From an uncultured Pseudomonadota bacterium (GTDB taxonomy: Bacteria; Myxococcota_A; UBA9042; CAIXZC01): a DNA stretch of 5,392 nt. The notes under the pieces are model-generated. The model made no database searches, was not told the DNA's origin, and was given only the letters and a program-made list of their open reading frames with translations. A program made the translations under genes and the position numbers. The stretch lies in assembly GCA_937884235.1 (NCBI GenBank), contig CALGBT010000516.1, positions 1 to 5,392 of the forward strand, given 5' to 3'. Positions 1-5,392 of the stretch are shown here, piece by piece. Each line of letters begins with the position of its first letter. The stretch's first letter is position 1.

Positions 1-2
1 GC

Positions 3-1337
3 CTCCTTGAGTTGAATCGACGCATCCACTGGTTCCTATCTCTCCGTCTGGCAGTGGCCTGTGCCCTCTTGGTTGGTGCCGTCCTGGCGCTAACGACCAG
101 GGGCGGCCTGCTGGTCACCTCTGGACCGCTTTTCATGATGTCCGGAGCCCTCTTCGCCATGGACGGCCTCTTCTGGCTCCATTACCGTTCGGTGCGGGGG
201 GCGCGGCGTGAATTTGAGCGATTTCGCTCCACTCTCTCATTTAATCTGCACCTACAGATTCTTTTTGATTTTGGAATTCTCTCGTGGCTGTTAGTGGAGA
301 CTGGCGGAGTCGGCTCCCCCGTCACCTACTTCTTCCTCTTTCACGTCAGCCTTTCCTGCCTCTTCTTTCGCCGCCCCGTCAGCTTCTTCTATACGGCGCT
401 GGCGCTGGTGCTCATCGTCGGCACGCAGTTTATCATTTCAGGGGGCGGAAGTATTGCGGAAGCACTCGCACACAGCACGGGGACGTGGTGTAGCGGTCCA
501 GGGTGTGGCTTCTACTACGTTGCCAGCGTTACCTTGCTTTACGGCTTCATCTGGTACCTGGCCTCCACCATCACCACGAGTCTCCGGCGTTCCGAGGCCG
601 AGTTGCAGACGAATATTGATGAACTGGTGGAGATGCATCGGGAAAAGACTCGCTATATGCTCACAACCACCCATGAGCTAAAGGCTCCCTTCAGCGCTAT
701 CCACAGCTATGTTAATGTCCTCCTTGGCGGCTATGTCGGCCCCATCGACGAAAAAGTGGCTGCTATTCTCACCAAGATTCAGAGCCGCTGTGCGCGCATG
801 CTCAACATGATTAATGAACTCCTCCAACTGGCAAACATCAAGAATCTGGTCAAGGCGGGGGTGGAGTTGCAGTGGGTAGACCTTGCTGCATTGGTTCACT
901 TGGTGCTCGATAACCTGGAGGGTACCCGCAAGGCCTCTGGGATCACCGTGGACTGCAGCGGCATGGGCAATGGGCCCTTCTGGATTCGTGGTGACCTGGA
1001 GAGGCTGGAAATCCTCTTCACCAACATCATTTCCAACGCACTTTATTATTCGCATGCGGGCGGCACCGTAAGGATCGCCTTCGTGGAGGGTGTGACCATG
1101 CGCCGCGTAACCGTGGCCGACGAGGGCATAGGCATCAAGCCAGAGCTACTGGAAAAGGTCTTCCTCGAACACTTCCGCACTGAGGAAGCTACCCAGATGA
1201 ATAGCAACAGCACCGGGCTGGGGCTGACAATTGCGAAGTTCATTATCTATATGCATCAAGGCCGACTCTGGTTGGAAAGTGAGCCCGGACATGGTACGAC
1301 GGCATTCATGGAGTTCTTGAAAGAACGTGGTCGATAG
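3..1337 (+). CDS. Six-transmembrane sensor histidine kinase (5' end possibly outside window)
   Basis: Membrane histidine kinase that should autophosphorylate and pass phosphate to the receiver encoded next to it. Numbering is from the TTG at 12. Six hydrophobic helices lie near residues 11-28, 35-57, 78-96, 103-119, 123-142 and 166-188. Arg-rich cytoplasmic loops fit the positive-inside rule. A coiled linker (about 189-215) leads to the H box THELKAP with phospho-accepting His221. The ATPase domain has the N box NIISNA (Asn342), G1 box DEGIGI (Asp370) and G2 box STGLGL (Gly402). The helix 3-4 loop reads TGGVGSP, resembling the TGGxxNP segment of RegB/PrrB redox kinases; the helix 5-6 loop carries Cys160 and Cys165. 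The frame is open to the left edge, the TTG at 12 has no clear ribosome site, and the first ATG falls after helix 1, so the true start is probably upstream. Kinase identity is certain; the signal sensed is inference. Confidence 0.93.
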   Translation, partial: LLELNRRIHWFLSLRLAVACALLVGAVLALTTRGGLLVTSGPLFMMSGALFAMDGLFWLHYRSVRGARREFERFRSTLSFNLHLQILFDFGILSWLLVETGGVGSPVTYFFLFHVSLSCLFFRRPVSFFYTALALVLIVGTQFIISGGGSIAEALAHSTGTWCSGPGCGFYYVASVTLLYGFIWYLASTITTSLRRSEAELQTNIDELVEMHREKTRYMLTTTHELKAPFSAIHSYVNVLLGGYVGPIDEKVAAILTKIQSRCARMLNMINELLQLANIKNLVKAGVELQWVDLAALVHLVLDNLEGTRKASGITVDCSGMGNGPFWIRGDLERLEILFTNIISNALYYSHAGGTVRIAFVEGVTMRRVTVADEGIGIKPELLEKVFLEHFRTEEATQMNSNSTGLGLTIAKFIIYMHQGRLWLESEPGHGTTAFMEFLKERGR

Positions 1338-1350
1338 GTCAACATTGGGG

Positions 1351-1360
1351 TAGGGAGGGG
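1351..1360 (+). promoter_or_regulatory. Ribosome binding site of the response regulator
   Basis: The run AGGGAGGGG ends six bases before ATG 1366. It overlaps the alternative GTG at 1360, which therefore could not use it. This decides the start of the receiver gene. No promoter or terminator is visible in the 28-base kinase-receiver gap. Confidence 0.7.
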
Positions 1361-1365
1361 TGAAC

Positions 1366-1755
1366 ATGGCGAAGAAGATTCTCATCATAGACGACGACAA
1401 CGACATTATTGAGGCGCTGCAACTGGTTCTCGATAGCAAAGGCTATGACGTCCAGAGCACGCTCACAACCAAAGGTGCGCTGGCCCTTGTGAAGAGCCTG
1501 GCACCAGACCTTATTATCCTGGATGTGATGTTTCCCGAAAGCTCCTCTGAAGGCTTTGATTTGGCGAGAGAGCTCAACCGCGACCCCGATGGCCGGAAAG
1601 TCCCGATCCTGATGCTGTCCGCGGTTAATGCAAGGTTCAACCTGGGGTTTTCGAACAAGGACCGAGACGAGAACTGGCTCCCTGTGGCTGAATTCATGGA
1701 GAAGCCTGTGCAGCCCGCAAAGCTCCTCAAACGCATTGAGGAACTCCTCGGGTAA
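1366..1755 (+). CDS. Single-domain response regulator (CheY-like receiver)
   Basis: A 129-residue protein that is only a receiver domain, with no DNA-binding or enzymatic output. Expected receiver residues are present: acidic cluster Asp9-Asp10-Asp11 after ILII, phospho-acceptor Asp53 in IILDVMFP, Ser85 in LMLSAVN, and Lys113 in the MEKP motif. A longer-than-usual segment after Ser85 (about residues 86-110, with FNLGFS and DENWLPV) recalls a receiver subgroup I associate with six-helix kinases in anaerobic and deltaproteobacterial genomes; that link is from memory. It starts 28 bases after the kinase stop, so the two are almost certainly co-transcribed and the kinase is its likely phosphodonor. 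ATG at 1366 is preferred over GTG at 1360 because the purine-rich run at 1351-1360 sits correctly before it. The protein could relay to another protein or act by protein contact. Confidence 0.95.
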   Translation: MAKKILIIDDDNDIIEALQLVLDSKGYDVQSTLTTKGALALVKSLAPDLIILDVMFPESSSEGFDLARELNRDPDGRKVPILMLSAVNARFNLGFSNKDRDENWLPVAEFMEKPVQPAKLLKRIEELLG

Positions 1756-1759
1756 GGGA

Positions 1760-2453
1760 AGCACTGGCGATGCCTGTGATGACGACATTGACGGTGATGC
1801 TGCCGTCAACGAAGCAGACTGTGCTCCCCTCGACCCGGCCATTCATCCCGCAGCCGATGAGGTTTGCAACGGCATCGATGATAACTGCCTTGACGGCCCG
1901 GACGAAGAGTGGCCTGAACTGGGTGTTGCCTGCGATGGTATCGATGGCGACCAGTGTGCGAACGGCACCTACACTTGCCAGGCGGACGGCAGCGCCACGG
2001 AATGTGTCAACGAGAGTATCGAAGACATCCTGGAAGCATGCGGTGACGAGATTGACAACGATTGTGACGGCGTGACCAACGAGCAGGACGCGCAGGATTG
2101 TGTGAACTACTACGTTGATGGTGACTTAGATGAATATGGCGCCGGTGCACCAGCCTGTCTTTGTGCCCCGGATGATCGGCCAGAAGTACGGGAACTCCAG
2201 CTGGGCTTGCCCTGCAGGAATGAGGATGCCCAACCAGAACGAGTATGCCAAAGTGCAACCGTGCGTCGCCGGCAAAGAGATCAGCTACTATCACGGTACC
2301 GCCTGGAAGGTTGGGGGATGCAACTGCAAATGGAACGGGGGATGGTGTGGGCAGCCTTCCATCGAGACATTCGAGCAGGGTCGGCTCTGCGGAGACTACT
2401 GGGCGCACCACGTCTGTGTGCCTAACAAGCAGGCCTCTCGGCACCAGTCCTAG
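1760..2453 (+). pseudogene. MopE-repeat secreted protein remnant, 5'-truncated and frameshifted
   Basis: From about 1760 one frame encodes GDACDDDIDGD, then DEVCNGIDDNC, ACGDEIDNDCDG and DCVNYYVDGDLDEYG. These are the Asp/Cys-rich repeats of the MopE putative metal-binding family, common in secreted or surface proteins of Myxococcota and relatives, where the acidic loops probably bind Ca2+ or other divalent ions. The frame has no plausible start: it enters from inside the receiver gene in another frame, with no ribosome site and no signal peptide. Around 2165-2185 protein-like sequence shifts to the next frame (a net +1 change) and continues as a Cys/Trp-rich C-terminus to TAG 2451-2453. The original frame stays open to 2425 but reads as Arg-rich low-quality sequence. 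I read this as the 3' part of one secreted-protein gene whose 5' half was lost and which then gained a frameshift. A misassembled join is the main alternative. Confidence 0.72.
2172..2453 (+). other. Cys/Trp-rich C-terminal domain, second frame of the MopE remnant
   Basis: About 85 residues of good protein-like sequence begin near IGQKYGNSSW. Cysteines are spread through SWACPAGMRMP, VQPCV, GGCNCKWNGGWCG, GRLCGDYW and HVCVP, which suggests a small extracellular disulfide-bonded fold. The opening CPAGMRMPNQNEY loosely resembles the CPxGWRLPTxxEW signature of Fibrobacter-type FISUMP domains and C-type-lectin-like folds, but the match is too short to assign a family. ATGs at 2130 and 2172 have no ribosome site, so independent translation is unlikely; it is best read as the C-terminal domain of the upstream remnant. 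Its stop overlaps the stop of the opposing gene. Confidence 0.55.
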
Positions 2454-3211
2454 AAGAAGCTACCCATGAAACAGGGATCAGTCAGATAGGCATTGAAAAG
2501 CTTGTAGTCCTGAATCCGCGTATCCCGCACGTCATTCCCCGCACCTTTTCGGTCGTGATTCCAGAAGATGGCTTTGAGATATGGCCACTCGTAGCAGACG
2601 TGCGGTGAGAAGAGCTGCTCCGCTACCCCTTTCTGGACTGCTTCACATCTGGCACCGCCTTCACGTCCCCATTTGCCTACGCCCATGGCATCAAGATGGA
2701 GTGGTGCCAGGTCACCGGTTGGTTCGGCGGCCAGCAGGTGAAACTTCACCGCCCGGACTCGCTTGAAATCCATGTGCGCCTTGGAGTCCGGGAGAGAAGG
2801 CTTGAAGTCCGAGAGCGGCACAATCTGGACTTCCCAGTCAGTGGCGTCAATGGCCACCGAAGCACTGAAGGTACCTTTGTCACAACATGGCGTCTTCGGG
2901 TCGCACTCCGGAGCCTTCACGTCACAAAGTTCGATTTGCAGGTGAGGGCTGGTCTTGCCTTCCCCACGTCGGGCACTGAAGGCCAGGACGTTGCCCTTGG
3001 TAAAGTCCATCCCACGTTCCCAGTCCAGGGCAAATGCCGTGCCGCCAACATAGTAGTTGGGTGCGGAATGGGGATTTTCAGTGGGTGAATCTTTGTCCGG
3101 CGCAGCAGCAAAGACGATATGCGAATGCCCCTCGTGGATGCGGCGGCATCGCGCCGTGGCCGTCCCGCGGCTGCGGCTCGTCTCGAGGGTACCCCAGCTG
3201 CCCCACCACTC
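2450..3211 (-). pseudogene. Same-frame continuation: CBM-like module and GH26 C-terminal segment
   Basis: Downstream of the TAA the identical frame stays open for 253 codons to a TAG at 2452-2450. With the TAA counted as position 472, residues 473 to about 650 read as a beta-sandwich of CBM11/CIA30-like character: WWGSWGTLETSRSRGTATA, FALDWERGMDF, GNVLAFSARRGEG, LQIELCD, DWEVQIVPLSDF and PLHLDAMGV. From about 657 the sequence has EWPYLKAIFWNHD, DTRIQDYKLFNAYL and TDPCF, which is what the end of a GH26 barrel normally looks like (P-x-hydrophobic-KA-hydrophobic-W, then DxRI and a terminal helix). No ATG, GTG or TTG occurs between the TAA and ATG 3010, which lies inside the sandwich and has no good ribosome site. 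The piece is therefore unlikely to be a separate gene. Family assignments are from motif memory and moderate in strength. Confidence 0.6.
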
Positions 3212-3221
3212 TTAGAGAGTG
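3207..3221. repeat. Short perfect inverted repeat over the premature stop
   Basis: CACTCT (3207-3212) and AGAGTG (3216-3221) form a perfect 6-base inverted repeat with a 3-base loop. It overlaps the in-frame TAA (minus strand 3214-3212) at the junction between the GH26-like and CBM-like segments. It is too short to be a terminator, and no T-run follows on either strand. Confidence 0.5.
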
Positions 3222-4627
3222 TTGAAGTCACCCACTGTCTTGACGCACGCCAGGGCTTCGTCGACGCGGCAGAGAACCGACGTCTCAGCAATCATCATGG
3301 GCTTCTTCTTGCCCGCTGCGAACTCGTCGTAGAATCCCCGAATGCGATTGGCGATGGCCCCAGCCCTGGGCTCTTTGTCATCATCGTAGAAGAAGTCGTA
3401 GCCCACCCAGTCGACAGCTTCATCGCCCGGATAAAAGGCCTCAATGGCAGGATAGTCACTGTACTTCTCACTCCAGTAAGGCTCAAATTCGTGGGGTGAC
3501 CAGACGGTCTTTCCTTTCCCTGCTGAGAACCGGTGGATTACGTCGGCGAAGTTTGCGAAGGCCTCCTGGTAGACCTTCGGGGTCCGCGCACAGCCCTCCT
3601 TCTTGTTGCCGAAGTAACAGGTACCCCACGGATACCAGTGAGTATTCATGTCGTGGGCAAAGCGCAAGAAGACGGGTTCCGGCATGCGTGCAATCTGTTC
3701 GGCCAGTTTCAAGGTGGCATCATAGGCGGGATTGCCCGGCTCAAAACCCTCGACAAAATCCTGAAAGCCACACTGTGGCAAGAGACTGAACATCATGGTG
3801 CCAACAGGATTGATGCCGAGCCAACGATCGAGCCATTCTTTAGGCAGGGGACTGTACTCACACTTGCCAGACCAGTCGGCAGGAAAGCCCAGGTAGGTGT
3901 GGGCGATGGCCGGGGCCCGGCCCAGGTCCCTGACGAAATCCTCCATGGAGGCGGGCTCTTTGCGCCAGGACTCACTCCCGTCACCGACAAAGAAGCCGAT
4001 GGCAATCCGACGGTCGCATCGTCCCTCTTTGCACTTGTTGGGTGCGGGGCAATCCCCGCAACTACCGCCACAGCCGTTGTCCCCACAGACGCGATTCACA
4101 CAATCAGGTGTGCACGGCTCGTCGATGCACTGGTACTTGCGGCAAATCGAGCCGGGTTCACAGACACCGCAGTCGTTGCCGCAGCCATCGCTACCACACG
4201 CCTTGTTAGTGCAGTCGGGCACGCAGGGCGGAATGACACACCGGGCATGCTCGTCGCAAACACGTTCTGCGGTGCAGAGACCACAATTCCCGCCACAGCC
4301 GTCGTCGCCACATTTCTTATCGTCGCAGAGGGGCTTGCAGGGTGGAGGTTGGCACTTGAATCCCTCGTCGCACGTGTGTTCCGCTGGGCACTCCCCACAG
4401 CTGCCGCGACAGGAATCGTCGCCGCACTCTTTGCCTTCACAACGAGGCACGCAGCCCTGAGGTTCCACAGTGGTGGTCACGTCAGGCGAAGGCGTGGACG
4501 TTGGCTCGGCGGGGCGGCAGTTGGTCAACACAAGGGAACAGACGAGGGTGAGAAGTAGTCTGTGGACGTGGTCCAGGCTGAGACGTCGCAAGCTGGCCTC
4601 CAGGCAGTTCATCAATTCCGGCAACAT
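3212..4627 (-). CDS. Cys-repeat lipoprotein with GH26-like catalytic domain, ended early by TAA
   Basis: This 471-residue product starts at ATG 4627, chosen because GGAG lies seven bases upstream; a longer open frame to 5245 runs antisense through the divergent hydrolase gene and is spurious. Residues 1-37 look like an export signal with hydrophobic core (about 24-35) ending LVLTNC, a weak lipobox with possible lipidated Cys37. A Ser/Thr/Pro linker follows, then four 8-Cys repeats (residues 59-204). From about 207 the sequence resembles glycoside hydrolase family 26 (mannanase-type barrel): RFAHDMNTHWYPWG at 322-335, SPHEFEPYW, DWVGYDFF, and MMIAETS with candidate nucleophile Glu448. The acid/base position of the usual HEMN motif is Asp326. 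TAA at 3214-3212 stops it before the last barrel strand, while the same frame continues to 2450. Predicted role is surface glycan hydrolysis or binding; activity is doubtful given the Asp and the truncation. Confidence 0.75.
   Translation of the reverse strand: MLPELMNCLEASLRRLSLDHVHRLLLTLVCSLVLTNCRPAEPTSTPSPDVTTTVEPQGCVPRCEGKECGDDSCRGSCGECPAEHTCDEGFKCQPPPCKPLCDDKKCGDDGCGGNCGLCTAERVCDEHARCVIPPCVPDCTNKACGSDGCGNDCGVCEPGSICRKYQCIDEPCTPDCVNRVCGDNGCGGSCGDCPAPNKCKEGRCDRRIAIGFFVGDGSESWRKEPASMEDFVRDLGRAPAIAHTYLGFPADWSGKCEYSPLPKEWLDRWLGINPVGTMMFSLLPQCGFQDFVEGFEPGNPAYDATLKLAEQIARMPEPVFLRFAHDMNTHWYPWGTCYFGNKKEGCARTPKVYQEAFANFADVIHRFSAGKGKTVWSPHEFEPYWSEKYSDYPAIEAFYPGDEAVDWVGYDFFYDDDKEPRAGAIANRIRGFYDEFAAGKKKPMMIAETSVLCRVDEALACVKTVGDFNTL
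4016..4453 (-). repeat. Four tandem 8-Cys protein repeats in the lipoprotein
   Basis: Four units of roughly 33-38 codons each follow C-x3-C-x4-C-x4-C-x3-C-x2-C-x5-C-x(4-5)-C, giving 32 cysteines in 146 residues. The core of each is close to CGDDGCGGSCGxC. Such arrays are frequent between the lipid anchor and the functional domain of deltaproteobacterial surface proteins and probably form a rigid disulfide-linked stalk. The units differ clearly in sequence, so this is an old duplication rather than a recent DNA-level tandem repeat. Confidence 0.88.
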
Positions 4628-4634
4628 AATAACA

Positions 4635-4638
4635 CTCC
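4635..4638 (-). promoter_or_regulatory. Ribosome binding site of the lipoprotein gene
   Basis: GGAG on the minus strand lies seven bases before ATG 4627. The in-frame ATG at 4612 has no comparable site. This supports a start at 4627 rather than the far-upstream open-frame start at 5245. Confidence 0.6.
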
Positions 4639-4699
4639 ATGCGTCGAACTGCCAGAAGATGACGGTTGGCTTGCGGCCCCTACCATGGCAAAATCCACC

Positions 4700-4708
4700 A
4701 GGAGGAGG
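4700..4708 (+). promoter_or_regulatory. Ribosome binding site of the alpha/beta hydrolase gene
   Basis: AGGAGGAGG ends eight bases before ATG 4717. This is a near-ideal Shine-Dalgarno match and fixes the hydrolase start. Confidence 0.8.
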
Positions 4709-4716
4709 CCCCACCG

Positions 4717-5392
4717 ATGCTACACGCCATGACCCGCCTTGCCGCCCGTTTTTTCGGCGGAAACTTCGGCCAACCACCGGGTTCTGGTTGCCTCCCCAAC
4801 GAGGTCTCCTGGGAAGGGCGCGGTGGTCGCCTGCCGGCCTTGCTGTGGGCAGGCCCGGAGGCACGAGAGCCGGTGGTTCTGCTGCATGGGCTGCAAAACG
4901 CCGCCTGGGTGTGGGCTCGCGTCGGGGGATTGCTCCAGACTCATTTCCCGGTTCTGGCACCGAGCATGCGCGGCCACGGGGTCGACAATGCTCCGCCAAC
5001 GGGATATTCGCTGGAGCAGACCTCCCTGGACCTGCAGGAGTTCCTGGATGAATTTGGCGTCGCACGGTGTCATCTGGCGGGCCATTCGTGGGGCGGCAAG
5101 GTTGCCACACACTTCGTCGGAAGCTACCCCGAGCGAGTCGCTTCCCTGACCCTTGCCGATCCCGTTCCCCCCCAAGGGCTGAATCCCTTGCTGCGGGCCT
5201 TCCCGGGGCTCGTCCACGCCGCTTTTGCCCCGGAGCGGCTTGCATTCGCTGATGAAGCTGCGCTGGAGCGCGGTTCCCGCCGGCTAGTCTATCTTGGTCT
5301 CGGCGATGAGATTGACCGGCGAGTCTGGAGAGAGAAGTTCCGGCAGACCAGTAGCGGCAGCTTCGTGCCCCGTTTGCCGCAAAGTGCCTTCG
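4717..5392 (+). CDS. Alpha/beta-fold hydrolase, 3' end beyond window
   Basis: The frame is open from ATG 4717 to the right edge (225 complete codons), starting after a strong ribosome site. Motifs follow an alpha/beta hydrolase in order: VVLLHGLQ with oxyanion-loop His57, a variant MRGHG (usual DxRGHG) near residues 92-96, the nucleophile elbow GHSWGG with Ser124, and TLADPVPP near 145-152. The family catalyses ester, amide, epoxide or C-C hydrolysis through a Ser-Asp-His triad. The catalytic acid and His expected after later strands lie at or beyond the edge and cannot be checked. There is no signal peptide, so it is probably cytoplasmic; substrate unknown. It is divergent from the lipoprotein gene and need not be functionally linked to it. 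The antisense open frame through this region is a shadow. Confidence 0.9.
   Translation, partial: MLHAMTRLAARFFGGNFGQPPGSGCLPNEVSWEGRGGRLPALLWAGPEAREPVVLLHGLQNAAWVWARVGGLLQTHFPVLAPSMRGHGVDNAPPTGYSLEQTSLDLQEFLDEFGVARCHLAGHSWGGKVATHFVGSYPERVASLTLADPVPPQGLNPLLRAFPGLVHAAFAPERLAFADEAALERGSRRLVYLGLGDEIDRRVWREKFRQTSSGSFVPRLPQSAF

Larger units (their letters stand above)
4628..4716. promoter_or_regulatory. Divergent intergenic region
   Basis: These 89 bases separate two divergent start codons and must hold the 5' signals of both genes if their promoters are not inside the flanking coding sequence. Apart from the two ribosome sites I could not find a convincing -35/-10 pair on either strand; a minus-strand TTGCCA (+ strand TGGCAA, 4685-4690) is the best -35 candidate but lacks a good partner. 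No operator-like palindrome stands out. Confidence 0.35.

Noticed and set aside
1338..1365. Terminator or promoter between kinase and receiver genes
   Set aside because: The 28 bases contain no stem followed by a T-run and no -35/-10 pair, only the ribosome site.
1628..1759. Use of ATG 1628 or TTG 1736 as the real start of the MopE protein
   Set aside because: Both lie inside the receiver gene in another frame, have no ribosome site, and would give a non-secreted N-terminus of shadow-type sequence before the repeats.
2917..3291. 124-codon minus-strand frame overlapping the TAA region
   Set aside because: It is Arg/Ala/Ser-rich shadow sequence. The original frame on both sides of the TAA carries the domain motifs, so this is not a frameshifted rescue.
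4016..4453. CRISPR-like or DNA-level tandem repeat in the Cys-rich segment
   Set aside because: Periodicity is in the encoded cysteines. The DNA units diverge, are contiguous without spacers, and are fully coding.
3533..4558. 341-codon plus-strand open frame opposite the lipoprotein gene
   Set aside because: It is a low-complexity Ala/Thr/Val-rich shadow of the Cys-repeat and GH26-like coding sequence, with no ribosome site and no recognisable domain.
4628..5245. N-terminal extension of the minus-strand lipoprotein frame to 5245
   Set aside because: It is Arg/Pro/Gly-rich, lacks domains, and is antisense to a clear alpha/beta-hydrolase gene. ATG 4627 has its own ribosome site followed by a signal sequence.

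Overview
The window looks like chromosomal or metagenomic DNA from a Gram-negative bacterium of the former Deltaproteobacteria (Myxococcota, Bradymonadota or related uncultured lineages). This is inferred from three things: moderately high GC, a six-helix histidine kinase paired with a lone receiver protein, and secreted proteins with MopE-type Asp/Cys repeats and 'CGxDGCGGxCGxC' repeats. No rRNA, tRNA, CRISPR array or transposase was found, so the taxonomy is tentative.

Layout. Bases 3-1337 (+) encode a membrane histidine kinase, possibly cut by the left edge. Bases 1366-1755 (+) encode a single-domain response regulator 28 bases downstream; the two form an operon. Directly after the regulator stop, bases 1760-2453 (+) hold a secreted-type MopE-repeat sequence that has lost its 5' end and is frameshifted before its Cys/Trp-rich C-terminus. 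It converges with a minus-strand lipoprotein gene, and the two stops share the tetranucleotide CTAG at 2450-2453. The minus-strand reading frame runs from 4627 to 2450: lipoprotein signal, four 8-Cys repeats, a GH26-like barrel, an in-frame TAA at 3214-3212, a carbohydrate-binding-like beta-sandwich, and then what looks like the missing C-terminal end of the barrel. An 89-base divergent intergenic region separates it from an alpha/beta-hydrolase gene at 4717 (+), which runs off the right edge.

How the parts relate. The kinase and receiver are a plausible redox- or membrane-sensing phosphorelay without a DNA-binding output. The minus-strand protein would be a surface-anchored, disulfide-rich glycan-binding or glycan-degrading protein. 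The hydrolase is independent. No common pathway is visible. Bases 1752-3221 carry three lesions (5' truncation, frameshift, premature stop) between intact flanking genes. This suggests decaying or recombined surface-protein genes, or a local assembly problem. I saw no convincing new defence or mobile system. The most unusual object is the split GH26-like lipoprotein with a nested domain and a stop codon at the domain boundary.
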